Assembly (NCBI RefSeq): GCF_021390195.1
Contig: NZ_CP090003.1
Coordinates: 918,001-982,000 of the forward strand
Direction of reading: 5' to 3'
Length of the DNA stretch: 64,000 nt
Origin: Flagellimonas sp. CMM7
Lineage (GTDB): Bacteria; Bacteroidota; Bacteroidia; Flavobacteriales; Flavobacteriaceae
Each line of letters opens with the position of its first letter. Position 1 is the stretch's first letter. The position numbers and the translations under genes were made by a program. The notes below the pieces were generated by a model. The model saw only the letters and a list, made by a program, of their open reading frames with translations. It did not search any database and had not been told where the DNA came from. Below, one piece after another: positions 34,601 to 44,344 of the stretch.

Positions 34601-35072
34601 TCGCTATCAACCAATCTGTAGACTTCCAATCAGAAGCAACAGGAATTAAATGCTCTGTAATTTTTGGATTCAGTACAGTCATTTCCCATGCTACACCACC
34701 GCCCAAAGAACCACCAATAATTGCATACAGCTTTTCAATTTTAAGTTGCTTCAATCCCAAAAGAAAAATCCGTGCAATATCACCAGCAACAAAATCCTTG
34801 TAATTATCAATGACAAAACCGTCATATCCATTTCCTGGAATATTGAAAGCCAAAATGGTATAGGTATCTGTGTTGATACATTTATCCTTACCAATTAAAT
34901 CTGACCACCACCCTTCTTCTCCCGTAACATTGGAATTCCCTGTAAGCGCATGATTTACCAAAACAATGGGTGCAGTATGCAATTCCCTACCAAATACTTG
35001 ATAAGACAATTGTAAGTCTTGAACAACCTCACTGAGTGTATTGTAGTTTTGAATTTTTAAGTGCTGAAGCAT
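31686..35072 (-). CDS. thrA: homoserine O-acetyltransferase - aspartate kinase - homoserine dehydrogenase fusion
   Basis: 1128 aa. Residues 1 to about 318 are an alpha/beta-hydrolase MetX: nucleophile S122 in GGSLGGG, D265 in NSDLFF, H298 in LHGHDA. Residues about 325-770 are aspartate kinase (opening KILKFGGKSLANGEG) with ACT domains; about 775-1128 are homoserine dehydrogenase (NLAIFGHGNVGGTLI, then VGAGLPLIDT). The protein thus holds the first, third and activating steps from aspartate to O-acetylhomoserine; the semialdehyde dehydrogenase is separate. It lies 32 bp after metY, in the SAM-riboswitch operon. Confidence 0.92.
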   Translation of the reverse strand: MLQHLKIQNYNTLSEVVQDLQLSYQVFGRELHTAPIVLVNHALTGNSNVTGEEGWWSDLIGKDKCINTDTYTILAFNIPGNGYDGFVIDNYKDFVAGDIARIFLLGLKQLKIEKLYAIIGGSLGGGVAWEMTVLNPKITEHLIPVASDWKSTDWLIANCQIQEQFLVNSKQPVHDARMHAMLCYRTPESFKERFKRSTNEELQVFNVESWLMHHGEKLQGRFQLSAYKLMNQLLKTIDVTRNGDNAFDLIEQSDTKIHIVGVNSDLFFTAEENKETFRHLAQANANVTYGEIQSLHGHDAFLIEFEQLEKLLEPVFQKNGKTDGIKILKFGGKSLANGEGIENVLNIISKKAKERENFAVVLSARDKATDQLESMLKKASKGKDFSEDLNVFSSYQKGNTSKIDIKEELQQIEKLLKGVSLTGDYSLKTKDELLSYGELLSGKVVSSLLEKSGIKAQLIDSRALIKTDDTFNNAEVDEAISKENVIRCFKELDSDVVPIITGFIASNREGETTTLGRNGSNYSAALLANFLDAEELVNYTHVDGIFTANPDLVSDAKLIDVISYAEANELANFGANILHAKTIIPLIEKNIPLRILNTFNSDNGGTLVGPKTDNGGIKSLSVIEDVALVNLEGRGLLGKVGIDARIFKALGQNNINVGIISQGSSERGIGLVVESKKAQKAKRVLDLEFETDYSSYDINQITLMEDVSVISIVGMDLSTFHKPFNALVKNQITPLLFNNTVSGKNVSLVVKKADLHKAINVVHGQIFGIAKKINLAIFGHGNVGGTLIDQILYSEKNIEERKGIDLRVFAVSNSKKVLLNANGITKDWKRDLDTEGKPYQIEDIISFAQANHLENLIAVDNTANEVFVSNYELFITNGFDLVSSNKIANTLGFDYYKSIRNHLEKNQKQYLYETNVGAGLPLIDTIKLLHLSGENITRIKGVFSGSLSYIFNTFSEKEATFSTIVKEAMNKGYTEPDPREDLSGNDVGRKLLILARELDLQNEFTDIEIDNLIPKDLQSVSFEEFMGAISVMDEKFDKIKQDQKDGFVLRYIGDLHGDLQQDKGILEAKLVSVPKESALGQVKGSDSIIEIYTESYGENPLVIQGAGAGAAVTARGVFGDILRIAEKI

Positions 35073-35104
35073 GAAATCTTAATTATTTACTTTGCTGAAA
35101 CGGA

Positions 35105-36382
35105 TTAACCTATAGCTGTGAAAGCCTGCACCAAATCAGCCTTTAAATCAGATAAATCTTCCAGCCCGACTGATAATCTAATCAAGTCTTGAGATACCCC
35201 TGCATCGGATTGTTGTTCTTCTGTCAATTGCTGATGCGTTGTACTTGCTGGATGAATAATTAAAGATTTGGTATCACCAATATTTGCCAATAAGGAGAAT
35301 ATCTTGGTTGCATCAGTCAACTTTTTTGCAGCTTCAAAACCTCCTTTCACCCCAAAGGTCACTAATCCACTTTGTCCTTTTGGCAAGTATTCTTTTGCCA
35401 GCTCATAGTATTTGTTCCCTTTTAGTCCTGGGTAGTTTACCCAAGCTACTTCTTCTCTACCTTGTAACCATTCTGCCAAAGCCAAAGCATTTTCACTATG
35501 CTGCTTGATTCTTACAGGCAAAGTTTCCAGGCCTTGAATAATTTGAAAAGCATTAAAGGGACTTAAAGCGCCACCAAAATCACGCAAACCTTCCAAAATC
35601 AATTTAAACGTAAAGGCAGCTGCGCCTAATGCCTCACTATAAACCAAACCATGGTACCCGGCAGATGGTTCTGTAAATTCAGGAAAATTACCATTGGCCC
35701 AATCAAAGGTTCCGGCATCTATAATGGCACCACCCAAAGAGTTACCTTGTCCTCCAATATACTTGGTCAATGAATGAATCACAAGATTTGCACCATGTTC
35801 AATAGGATTTAATAGTCCTGGAGTTGCCACGGTGTTATCAACAATAAATGGCACTTTAGCAGCTTTCGCCTCCTTAGAAATCGCTTTTAAATCCAACACA
35901 TCCAATTTTGGATTGCCCAAGGATTCAACGAAAAACGCTCTGGTATTTTCTTGCACTGCATCTTTGAAAGTAGAAGGATCAGAGGCATCTACAAACGTGG
36001 TAGTAATACCCAATCGAGGTAAGGTTACGTTTAGCAAATTAAATGTACCTCCATATAAACTGCTGGAAGCCACGATATGATCACCAGCCTTTAACAACGT
36101 CAACAATCCCGTGGAAATGGCGGCTGTACCAGAAGCAAAAACTACAGCTCCCACTCCACCTTCTATAGCAGCAAGCCTTTCTTGAAGTATTTGATTGGTA
36201 GGGTTATTTAAACGTGTATAAATAAACCCAAGTTCCGCCAATGAAAATAGATTGGCAGCATGTTCCGTGTCGTTAAACACATAAGATGTTGTTTGGTAAA
36301 TAGGTACTGCCCTGGTGCCACCGGTTTGCGTGGTGTCATGTCCTGCATGCAAGGCATTGGTTGAAAATTTTTGATCACTCAT
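35105..36382 (-). CDS. metY: O-acetylhomoserine sulfhydrylase
   Basis: 425 aa PLP enzyme, OAH/OAS sulfhydrylase subfamily (FSTNALHAGHDTTQTGGTRAVPIYQTTSYVF at the start, PLP Lys in SLTKYIGGQG). Makes homocysteine from O-acetylhomoserine and sulfide. First gene of the operon behind the SAM riboswitch, so its transcription falls when SAM is high. Confidence 0.92.
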   Translation of the reverse strand: MSDQKFSTNALHAGHDTTQTGGTRAVPIYQTTSYVFNDTEHAANLFSLAELGFIYTRLNNPTNQILQERLAAIEGGVGAVVFASGTAAISTGLLTLLKAGDHIVASSSLYGGTFNLLNVTLPRLGITTTFVDASDPSTFKDAVQENTRAFFVESLGNPKLDVLDLKAISKEAKAAKVPFIVDNTVATPGLLNPIEHGANLVIHSLTKYIGGQGNSLGGAIIDAGTFDWANGNFPEFTEPSAGYHGLVYSEALGAAAFTFKLILEGLRDFGGALSPFNAFQIIQGLETLPVRIKQHSENALALAEWLQGREEVAWVNYPGLKGNKYYELAKEYLPKGQSGLVTFGVKGGFEAAKKLTDATKIFSLLANIGDTKSLIIHPASTTHQQLTEEQQSDAGVSQDLIRLSVGLEDLSDLKADLVQAFTAIG

Positions 36383-36484
36383 GATTTTAGTTTTTTAAAT
36401 TATTAGAATCGATAAAATAAAAAGCCAAACCCTACTCAATCCATAGGATGATAGGATAAATCAAAAAGTTATAAGAAAGAGAAA

Positions 36485-36502
36485 AAACAGCTTTCGCTAT
36501 TT
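36485..36502 (-). terminator. terminator of the metY SAM riboswitch
   Basis: Minus strand AAATAGC - GAAA - GCTGTTT, 7-bp stem with one G-U pair, running into six U. It begins 7 nt after the P1 3' strand (36510), as expected of an S-box expression platform. Confidence 0.65.
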
Positions 36503-36509
36503 GTTTTTC

Positions 36510-36613
36510 GTTATCTATTCCACATCTGTGGATAGAATTTAGCACCTTCTTTATATGGAACAAAGGGTTGCTAAGGCTTCATAGGGTCTAATCCCTCCAC
36601 CTTTCTTGATAAC
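36510..36613 (-). ncRNA. SAM-I (S-box) riboswitch of the metY-metX/thrA operon
   Basis: Minus strand: P1 GTTATC (36608-36613) with GATAAC (36510-36515); core AAGAAAGGTGGAGGGATTA, GACCCTATGAAGCCTTAGC, AACCC, GGTGCTAAATTC. Nearly identical core to the one at 22477-22589 with a different variable stem. The remaining leader 36383-36484 holds nothing else I can name. Confidence 0.92.
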
Positions 36614-36642
36614 TATTCAATACGTGTTTGAACTTATGAGGA

Positions 36643-36650
36643 CAAATATA
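36643..36650 (-). promoter_or_regulatory. -7 element of the metY operon
   Basis: Minus-strand TATATTTG, a full match, 30 bp upstream of the riboswitch. Confidence 0.5.
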
Positions 36651-36740
36651 AAGGCAGAATCTTCTAATATCCTAATGATTTTTAGAAATTTTGCGAATTC
36701 CACTGATTTTCCAAGGATATGACCGATAGATTTCTCATAC

Positions 36741-37412
36741 TCAAAACATTTTAAACAAGGTTGTTACCAATCTTCCATTATGATCTGGTGATTTAAGGGA
36801 CAACAGCTGTTTTGCTTCCTTTGCATTTAAATGGAATGGGGCTTTACATATATCCACGCCACTTTGTTTTTTCAATCGAATTCCCTGACCCGAAATGATA
36901 TCGGTATTGGGAGAGAAATCACCTTGAGGCAAATGCTCCGTTAAAATCACATATTTAAAGTTATAGAGTTTGTCCACAATATTTCTGATTTCCGAATTCG
37001 ATAAATGTTGCAGCACTTGCCTTAAAATGGCACAATCCGCTGCTGGTAATTTATCCTTCGCTATATCCAAACAACGGAATTCCAAATTTGGACTTTGGAA
37101 TTTCTTCGTGTTAAAGTTGATCAGATGTTCAACAATATCCACCGCAATGTATTTTTTGGCGTCTCCAGCCAATGCTGCGCCAATATTGAAATCTCCACAA
37201 CCTAAATCACAAACTGTTAATGGATTTTCAAAAGATTTTAAAAACGATTGCAAGACATCGACATACGGGTTGACCAATTCAGGAAGATGCGATCCATTCC
37301 CTGAATAAAAATCAGAACCATTGCCTCCCCAAAGCTTAGCCTCATAAATTTGTTCCATAACCGCTTTAGTGGGCCATGGTTGCTTAATTTTCTTGGCTGA
37401 AGCTATTTTCAT
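36741..37412 (-). CDS. class I SAM-dependent methyltransferase
   Basis: 223 aa; motif I VCDLGCGDFNIG (about 67-78), the acidic end of strand 2 (AVDIVE), then DCAILRQVLQHLS. Substrate unknown. Its ATG overlaps the S15 peptidase stop by 4 bp, so the two form an operon. Not obviously tied to the methionine genes around it. Confidence 0.82.
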   Translation of the reverse strand: MKIASAKKIKQPWPTKAVMEQIYEAKLWGGNGSDFYSGNGSHLPELVNPYVDVLQSFLKSFENPLTVCDLGCGDFNIGAALAGDAKKYIAVDIVEHLINFNTKKFQSPNLEFRCLDIAKDKLPAADCAILRQVLQHLSNSEIRNIVDKLYNFKYVILTEHLPQGDFSPNTDIISGQGIRLKKQSGVDICKAPFHLNAKEAKQLLSLKSPDHNGRLVTTLFKMF

Positions 37413-39343
37413 TTTAAAATTGAAAACTCAATATTGGAGTCCGTAAAGACCGTATGGGTCTGTGTTTTAAAATCTTCTGCATCCGCTTTGAATATATTTT
37501 CAACGTAGGTTTGCGGATTTAAATCTATTAATGGAAACCAAGTGCTTTGTACCTGTATCTGAAGCTTGTGGCCTTTCTTAATGGTATGAAAAACATCTTG
37601 CAATTTAATGGTGACATCGGTCTTTTTATTTGGAGTGAATGGCTCCGGGTTTGAAAAACTGTTTCTAAATCGTCCGCGCAGCACCTCACTTCGAATCATT
37701 AAATGGTAATTGCTCATTTTAAGATGATCCTGCATTTCTTCATTGGTTTCTGTATTTGCAGGATGTACATCGATAATCTTTACAATCCAATCTGAAGCAG
37801 TCCCAGTAGTAGCTACTTTTAGCTTTGCCAAAATATCGCCTGCCAAGGTTAAATCTTCTTCCATCATATCGGTTTCAAAAACAAGAACATCTGAGCGACG
37901 GGCAGCAAAACGCTGATCATCTGTCATATATTTTCTTGGTGTAAGTACGGATTTAATATCTTCGGAATAGGGAACCGGTTTTTTGACATCACTTATAAAC
38001 TTGATTCCCGAAACGTCGTTTTGCTCACTGGTTAACTCCTGATTTTCTGAAAGAAACATAGTTTGCTTTTCAATGCCTTTTGGTGGCCAAGAATCATATT
38101 CTTTCCATTCTTTGCGTCCTGAATCAAAAACATAGGCTTCAGGAAGTCCACTATTTTTGTCCCCTTCTCCTTTTAGAAAATGATTAAAGAATTTCGTTTC
38201 AATCTTTTCTTGGTAAAATTCTGATATGGAATCACCAAAATAGTAGTTGCCAACCAAACTTCTTCCATTACGTCTTGCCCAGCGCCCATGGTCCCAAGGA
38301 CCAAAGACCATAGTGTTGTACCCATCAGTATGTTTTTCAATATTCTTATAAGTTTCTAAAGGACCATATAAATCTTCTGCATCAAACCAGCCTCCAACAA
38401 TCATTGTAGCCACGTGTGATTTGGATTTATCCAAATGTTGAATCAACCCACGACTCTGCCATAGCTCATCGTAATTGGGGTGCTCTTTTAGTTCATTCCA
38501 AAAATAATCGTCTGTTACTCCTTCTGGTCGCATAGTAGGTGTATCAACAGTTTCGTACTCAAAAAATGAGTTGAGGTTTTTTAAAGGGCCAGCATCCAAA
38601 AAGAATTGATATTGATCCTCTGTTTGTATGTCTGGAAAAGAATACCAAGCGGTGTCAATGGGCTGGTCATTATTTGGCCGTGGCGTACCAAAAAGTGATG
38701 TTACTCTAAAATAGCTCAATAGATATGCCCCGTTATGGTGAAAATCATCAAAAAAGAAATCGCCAATACACGCTTGGGGAGAAGATGCCTTCAACGCAGG
38801 ATGTGCATCAATAGTGGCATAGGTTGCGTAGTAGCCAGGGTAAGAAATTCCCCAAACACCCACCTTACCATTGTTGTTTTCAGCATTATTTATCAACCAC
38901 TCAATGGTATCATAGGTATCCGTGCTTTCATCTACTTGCTCATTGGAAGTTTTATTTGGAATATAGGCACGCATATTTTCGTAATGCCCTTCGCTCAACC
39001 ACCTACCTCGCACATCTTGATACACAATAATATTTCCTTCTTTCATTAAGTGAATGTTGGGCCCAATTTGTTTTCTAAAATTCCCTTCACCGTATGGTCT
39101 TGAGCTGTAAGGAGTTCGTTGCATCAATATGGGGTATTCTTTAGAGACATCCTTTGGAGAATATATAGTAGTATGTAAAGTAACACCATCACGCATCTCA
39201 ATATCAACTTCCTGCTTCGTATAATTATCAGCCACATATGTATCCTCTTGTTCAACAGCATCTTGTTTAACGGTTTTTTTACAACTAACAACTGCTAACA
39301 GAAGACAAATACTTAAAAATGTAAATTGAACGGTACTTTTCAT
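37409..39343 (-). CDS. CocE/NonD-family (S15) hydrolase lipoprotein
   Basis: 644 aa. Lipobox AVVSC (C21). An alpha/beta-hydrolase of the X-Pro dipeptidyl-peptidase/CocE family with GISYPG around the nucleophile, WGIxYxG preceded by YDTIEWL, and a C-terminal jelly-roll (galactose-binding-like) from about 470. Cleaves peptides or acyl esters in the periplasm; substrate not known. Two-gene operon with the methyltransferase. Confidence 0.82.
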   Translation of the reverse strand: MKSTVQFTFLSICLLLAVVSCKKTVKQDAVEQEDTYVADNYTKQEVDIEMRDGVTLHTTIYSPKDVSKEYPILMQRTPYSSRPYGEGNFRKQIGPNIHLMKEGNIIVYQDVRGRWLSEGHYENMRAYIPNKTSNEQVDESTDTYDTIEWLINNAENNNGKVGVWGISYPGYYATYATIDAHPALKASSPQACIGDFFFDDFHHNGAYLLSYFRVTSLFGTPRPNNDQPIDTAWYSFPDIQTEDQYQFFLDAGPLKNLNSFFEYETVDTPTMRPEGVTDDYFWNELKEHPNYDELWQSRGLIQHLDKSKSHVATMIVGGWFDAEDLYGPLETYKNIEKHTDGYNTMVFGPWDHGRWARRNGRSLVGNYYFGDSISEFYQEKIETKFFNHFLKGEGDKNSGLPEAYVFDSGRKEWKEYDSWPPKGIEKQTMFLSENQELTSEQNDVSGIKFISDVKKPVPYSEDIKSVLTPRKYMTDDQRFAARRSDVLVFETDMMEEDLTLAGDILAKLKVATTGTASDWIVKIIDVHPANTETNEEMQDHLKMSNYHLMIRSEVLRGRFRNSFSNPEPFTPNKKTDVTIKLQDVFHTIKKGHKLQIQVQSTWFPLIDLNPQTYVENIFKADAEDFKTQTHTVFTDSNIEFSILK

Positions 39344-39398
39344 AAAGAAGAATTTTATTTCATAAAACTACTAAAGTTCATACGAGTATGCCAATAAA

Positions 39399-39427
39399 AA
39401 AAGGGAACCAAACAATGGCTCCCTTTT
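39399..39427 (-). terminator. metK terminator
   Basis: Minus strand AAAAGGGAGCCA - TTGTT - TGGTTCCCTTTT, 12-bp stem with one G-U pair, then U7 (39396-39402 region). It lies 22 bp after the metK stop. Confidence 0.75.
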
Positions 39428-39448
39428 AATTTTGAAACAAAATCTAAT

Positions 39449-40702
39449 TTATAAACCAAATGCGGTTTTTACCGCTTCGACCATATCCAGTTTCTCCCAC
39501 GTAAACAACTCCACGTCCTTTTCAATCTTTCCATTATATGGCGATTCAAAAACTTTAGTAAGGGTTTGGGGTTGTTTTCCCATGTGGCCATAAGCGGCTG
39601 TCTCTAGATAGATAGGATTTCTAAGTTTTAAACGTTCTTCTATTGCAAATGGTCTCATATCAAACAACTCCGAAGCTTTTTCAGCTATTTCACCATCTGA
39701 CAAACCAATATTGGATGTACCATAAGTGTCCACAAAAATTGAGGTGGGCTCTACCACTCCTATTGCGTAACTCACCTGCACTAGAATTTCATCAGCTACA
39801 CCAGCAGCAACTAAATTCTTTGCCACATGCCTTGCAGCATACGCTGCACTCCTATCCACTTTACTCGGGTCTTTTCCACTAAAAGCACCACCTCCATGGG
39901 CTCCTTTCCCCCCATAAGTATCCACAATTATTTTACGCCCGGTAAGACCTGTATCTCCATGTGGTCCACCAATCACAAATTTTCCAGTTGGGTTTATGTG
40001 ATAGTTGATTTGGTCATCAAAAAGAGCTTGAATGCTTTTCGGGAGTTTATCCACAACCTTTGGAATAAGAACAGAGATAATATCTTCTTTGATTCTTGAT
40101 AGCATTTGATCATCCGAATCGAAATCATCATGTTGCGTGGAAACCACAATCGTATCTATACGCTGGGGCACGTTATCATCAGAATACTCAATAGTTACCT
40201 GTGCTTTTGCATCTGGTCTTAAATAACTTATTTGAGTGCCCTCTCTTCTAAGTTCTGCCAATACTTGAAGAATCTTATGAGATATATCTAATGCCAAAGG
40301 CATGTAATTTTCAGTCTCCTTGGTCGCATAACCGAACATCATCCCTTGATCTCCAGCGCCTTGTTCTTCCTTTTTCCCTCTATCAACCCCTTGATTTATG
40401 TCTTGTGACTGCTCATGAATTAAAGAAATCACTCCACAAGAATCTCCACTAAATTGATATTCTCCTTTGGTATATCCAATGTTATTGATAACCCCACGGG
40501 CAATATTTTGAACATCTAAATACGTGTGGCTTTTAACCTCCCCGGCCAATACTACTTGACCAGTGGTGACCAAAGTTTCGCAGGCTACTTTGCTTTCAGG
40601 GTCAAAAGCCAAAAAATTATCCAAAAGTGCATCACTAATTTGATCCGCTATTTTATCTGGGTGTCCTTCACTAACAGATTCTGATGTAAACAGATATGGC
40701 AT
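39449..40702 (-). CDS. metK: S-adenosylmethionine synthetase
   Basis: 417 aa. [16 protein letters not shown] at the N-terminus, the ATP-loop GDTGLTGRK and [16 protein letters not shown]. Makes SAM from methionine and ATP, the ligand of the two upstream riboswitches. The frame can be opened at a TTG 14 codons earlier, but the ATG at 40702 ([10 protein letters not shown]) is the conserved start. The leader has no S-box; instead a palindrome overlaps its promoter region. Confidence 0.95.
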   Translation of the reverse strand: MPYLFTSESVSEGHPDKIADQISDALLDNFLAFDPESKVACETLVTTGQVVLAGEVKSHTYLDVQNIARGVINNIGYTKGEYQFSGDSCGVISLIHEQSQDINQGVDRGKKEEQGAGDQGMMFGYATKETENYMPLALDISHKILQVLAELRREGTQISYLRPDAKAQVTIEYSDDNVPQRIDTIVVSTQHDDFDSDDQMLSRIKEDIISVLIPKVVDKLPKSIQALFDDQINYHINPTGKFVIGGPHGDTGLTGRKIIVDTYGGKGAHGGGAFSGKDPSKVDRSAAYAARHVAKNLVAAGVADEILVQVSYAIGVVEPTSIFVDTYGTSNIGLSDGEIAEKASELFDMRPFAIEERLKLRNPIYLETAAYGHMGKQPQTLTKVFESPYNGKIEKDVELFTWEKLDMVEAVKTAFGL

Positions 40703-40801
40703 ATATATAAAATTTGTTGGAGGAGATTTGACGGCAAAGCCCAAAGAAGTTTACACCACTTTTTAGCATTTTTTATGGAGGTTGCAATCGGTCAAATCTT
40801 T

Positions 40802-40825
40802 CCTCAATAATTGAGGCCAAAAATA
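40802..40825 (-). promoter_or_regulatory. metK promoter with palindrome at the start site
   Basis: Minus-strand -7 TATTTTTG (40818-40825). The predicted start is in a perfect palindrome CCTCAAT - A - ATTGAGG (40802-40816). About 100 nt of untranslated leader follow. The palindrome may be an operator. Confidence 0.4.
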
Positions 40826-40928
40826 TAAAAATGTTTTGGTCTTTAAAACCCAATAAAATTTTAAAGTTTCATTTCAAGAAAATATCCCTTTTATGCGTAT
40901 TTTGTTCAATGACTAACACACATCAAAA

Positions 40929-42785
40929 ATGAAAAACAAAATAGTACTCTCCACCCTCCTTGTCCTATTTACATTCTGCTCTTTTGGCCAAGAAAAAAAA
41001 GATGACAAAAAATGGGATGTTTCTAATCCATATACCGATTGGAAAATCAATGATATTACCTTGGAAACTGATGAAGGAACATGGATGAATCTTGACGTTA
41101 GCCCAGATGGTAGTCAAATTACATTTGATATGTTAGGAGACATTTATGTTATGCCGATAACTGGTGGAACTCCAAAAGTGCTGCGTTCTGGACTACCGTT
41201 TGAGGTGCAACCACGTTTTAGTCCAGATGGAAAAAAAATATCCTTCACTTCTGATGCTGGCGGTGGTGATAATATTTGGATTATGGACACTGATGGAACG
41301 AATGCAAAGCAAATTACCAAGGAGAAATTCAGGTTACTGAACAATGCTGTTTGGACTGCAGATAGGAATCACATCATCGCTAGAAAGCATTTTACTTCCC
41401 AACGTTCATTGGGGGCGGGAGAATTATGGCAATATCATATTACCGGTGGGTCTGGCTTGCAACTGACCAAGAGGAAAAATGACCAGCAAGATGTAAATGA
41501 GCCTTCCATTTCCAGTGATGGAAAATACCTCTATTATTGTGAAGACATGTATTCTGGAGGTTTTTTTCAATATAACAAAAACCCAAACTCACAGATTTAT
41601 GTTGTTAAACGATATGATTTTGAAACTGGAAAAACCATTACTATAACTGGTGGACCAGGCAGTGCATCTAGACCAACCGTATCGCCAGATAACAGAAAAC
41701 TAGCTTTTGTTAAGCGTGTCCGCACCAAAACTGTTTTGTTCATTCATGATTTAGAAACAGGGGAAGAATGGCCCATATATGATGCGTTGAACAAAGATCA
41801 AATGGAAGCCTGGGCCCTGTTTGGCACCTATCCAAATTTTAGTTGGACACCCAATAACAAGGAAATTGTCTTTTGGGCAGGTGGAAAAATTCAAAAAGTG
41901 AATATTGAAACCTTAAAAGTAGACCCTATCCCTTTCAAAGTAAATACGACACTAAAAATAGCGGAAACCCATCGTGCTAAACATCAAGTAGATTCAGAAG
42001 AGTTTACAGCTAAGGTTATTCGTCATGTAAAGACTTCACCAGATGGAAAGAGGATCGTATTTAGTGCTCTTGGACACTTATGGACCAAGACATTACCTAA
42101 TGGCAAACCCAAACGTTTGACCAATAGTGATGCCCTTGAATTTGAACCTTCATTTTCGCCCAATGGAAAGGAAATTGTTTATGTTTCTTGGGATGATGAA
42201 CAACTAGGTGCTATTCATAAAATAGCCTCAAATGGCGGTTCATCCACAAAAATGACTTCATCAAAAGGTATATATCGTTTTCCTTCCTTTTCTAACAATG
42301 GAAAACATCTCGTTTATGGCAAGCAAAGTGGCAATAATGACCAAGGCCGCACTTTCACCAAAGAACCTGGAATTTATGTAATGTCTGCCAATGGAGATAA
42401 TACAAAGAAACTAACCGACAATGGTTTAACCCCAACTTTCGGGAAGAACGACCAACGTATTTTCTTTCAGACAGGGGGACAATTCTTTGGTGCACTTACA
42501 AAAGAATTAAAAAGTGTGAATCTTAATGGCAAGGATGAACGGGTTCACTTTAAATCTAAATATGCCAATCATATTGTACCGTCGCCAGATAATAAATGGC
42601 TACTATTCTCCAATCTGCACAAAGCATATGTTGCGCCAATGACAATCACAGGTCAAACCATTGAATTTGACCCAAAAAGCAAGGCTTTTCCAATAACACA
42701 GGTAACCAAAGATGCAGGCTATAATTTGCACTGGTCCAACAACAGTAAAAAGTTGCATTGGACCTTAGGTAGTCAATATTTTTAA
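40929..42785 (+). pseudogene. TolB-propeller amidohydrolase, 5' part (frameshifted)
   Basis: 618 aa readable: signal peptide (CSFGQ), then WD40/TolB-like propeller repeats (LDVSPDGSQITF, FSPDGKKISFTSD, VSPDNRKLAFVK, ...). In intact relatives this continues into an amidohydrolase domain. Here the frame stops at TAA 42783-42785, just after TAT TTT. The next frame (+2) continues without a break from AAT at 42785 through NDINQRFTFLQNSPDSIPPMTEKG to the amidohydrolase part, so a single T seems to be missing from a T-run. The function of this family is not known with certainty; some are imidazolonepropionase-like peptidases. Confidence 0.85.
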
Positions 42786-44218
42786 ATGATATAAATCAAC
42801 GCTTTACTTTTCTTCAAAATTCTCCGGACAGTATTCCACCAATGACCGAGAAAGGGATTGATGTTGGTTTAATTGCCAAAACTGATAGACCCAAAGGCAG
42901 CATTGCTTTTACCAATGCCAGGATTATCACCATGGAAAATGATGAGGTTTTAGAAAATGCAACTATCATAATTAAGAATAACAAAATTGAAGCAATCGGT
43001 GCCTCATCAGAAATTTCTGTACCTGCCAACGCAACGGTATTAGATGTGAATGGGAAAACCATTATGCCCGGCATTGTGGATGCCCATGCCCATATTGGTG
43101 CTTTTAGAGCTGGCCTGAATACCAAAAAACATTGGCAATTATATGCCAATCTTGCCTATGGCGTGACGACTGCCCATGATCCATCCGCAAATAGCGAAAC
43201 CGTCTTTGGGTTGTCTGAACTTGTAAAAAGCGGAGAGATGGTGGGCCCTCGTATTTATTCCACTGGCTTTATCCTCTACGGTGCGGATGGTGATTTTAAA
43301 GCGGTTATCAATAACTTGGAAGATGCTCGTTCTGCGATTAGAAGAACAAAAGCATTTGGGGCCACCTCCGTTAAAAGTTATAACCAACCACGCAGAGAAC
43401 AGAGACAACAGGTTATGCAAGCAGCCAAAGAGCTAGGAGTAAATGTTGTTCCTGAGGGCGGTTCTACATTTTTCACCAACATGACCATGATTATGGATGG
43501 TCATACGGGAGTAGAACATAACATTCCCGTGGCGCCTGTATATAAAGATATTGTTACGTTATGGAGCAATAGCAATAGTGGTTATACACCTACTCTTATT
43601 GTAAATTATGGTGGAATGAATGGCGAATATTTCTATTATGAACGAGATAATGTTTGGGAAAATGAAAAACTATTGAAATACACTCCTAGACACATTATTG
43701 ATTCACGCAGTCGTCATAGAACCAAAGTTCCACAGGAAGAATATAAAAACGGCCACATTTTAGTTTCTGAAACCGTAACCAAACTTTCAAATGCTGGTGT
43801 AAAAACAAATTTAGGCGCACATGGGCAATTGCAAGGCCTTGGGGCACATTGGGAACTTTGGATGTTAAAAGCTGGTGGTATGTCCAACATGGAAGCCTTA
43901 AAAGCTGCCACTATAAACGGTGCAGAATATATTGGAATGGGTGATGAAATAGGCTCTTTAAAAGTTGGTAAACTTGCAGACTTGATTGTTTTAGATGAAA
44001 ATCCTTTGGAAAATATTGAAAACACCAATTCGGTCCGCTACACCATAATCAATGGACGATTATATGATACGGACACCATGAACGAAATTGGAAACGAAGC
44101 AAAAGAACGTGGTAAATTCTATTGGGAAAACAATAAGTACAACCAAGCATTTCCTTGGCATGAACAAACCCAAAGTTTTAGCATTCCTGGTTGCAGTTGC
44201 TATGCTTTAAAACATTGA
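42785..44218 (+). pseudogene. TolB-propeller amidohydrolase, 3' part (frameshifted)
   Basis: The second half of the gene above, in frame +2. From the internal ATG at 42842 it gives 458 aa. Amidohydrolase landmarks: VDAHAHIGAF (metal HxH), NVVPEGGS and GHTGVEHN, then GAHGQLQGLGAHWELW and LKVGKLADLIVLDENP. Restoring one T in 42778-42783 would join the halves into about 1096 aa. Whether the fault is genuine, a sequencing error or programmed slippage cannot be told. Confidence 0.85.
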
Positions 44219-44344
44219 TAAGGGTGATTTTGTCGAAAGGTTAATAAAAGGTGCAAGGTAGGTTTTACCTTGAGCAAGATTCGTTGTATATTGTATCCCT
44301 TTCAATTAAACATAACAGTCTAATAACCATTCAACAACAAGCCC

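Noticed and set aside
44258..44276. Perfect hairpin CAAGGTA/TACCTTG before the deoxynucleoside kinase as a terminator or riboswitch
   Set aside because: There is no U-run and no aptamer consensus; it may be a chance hairpin.
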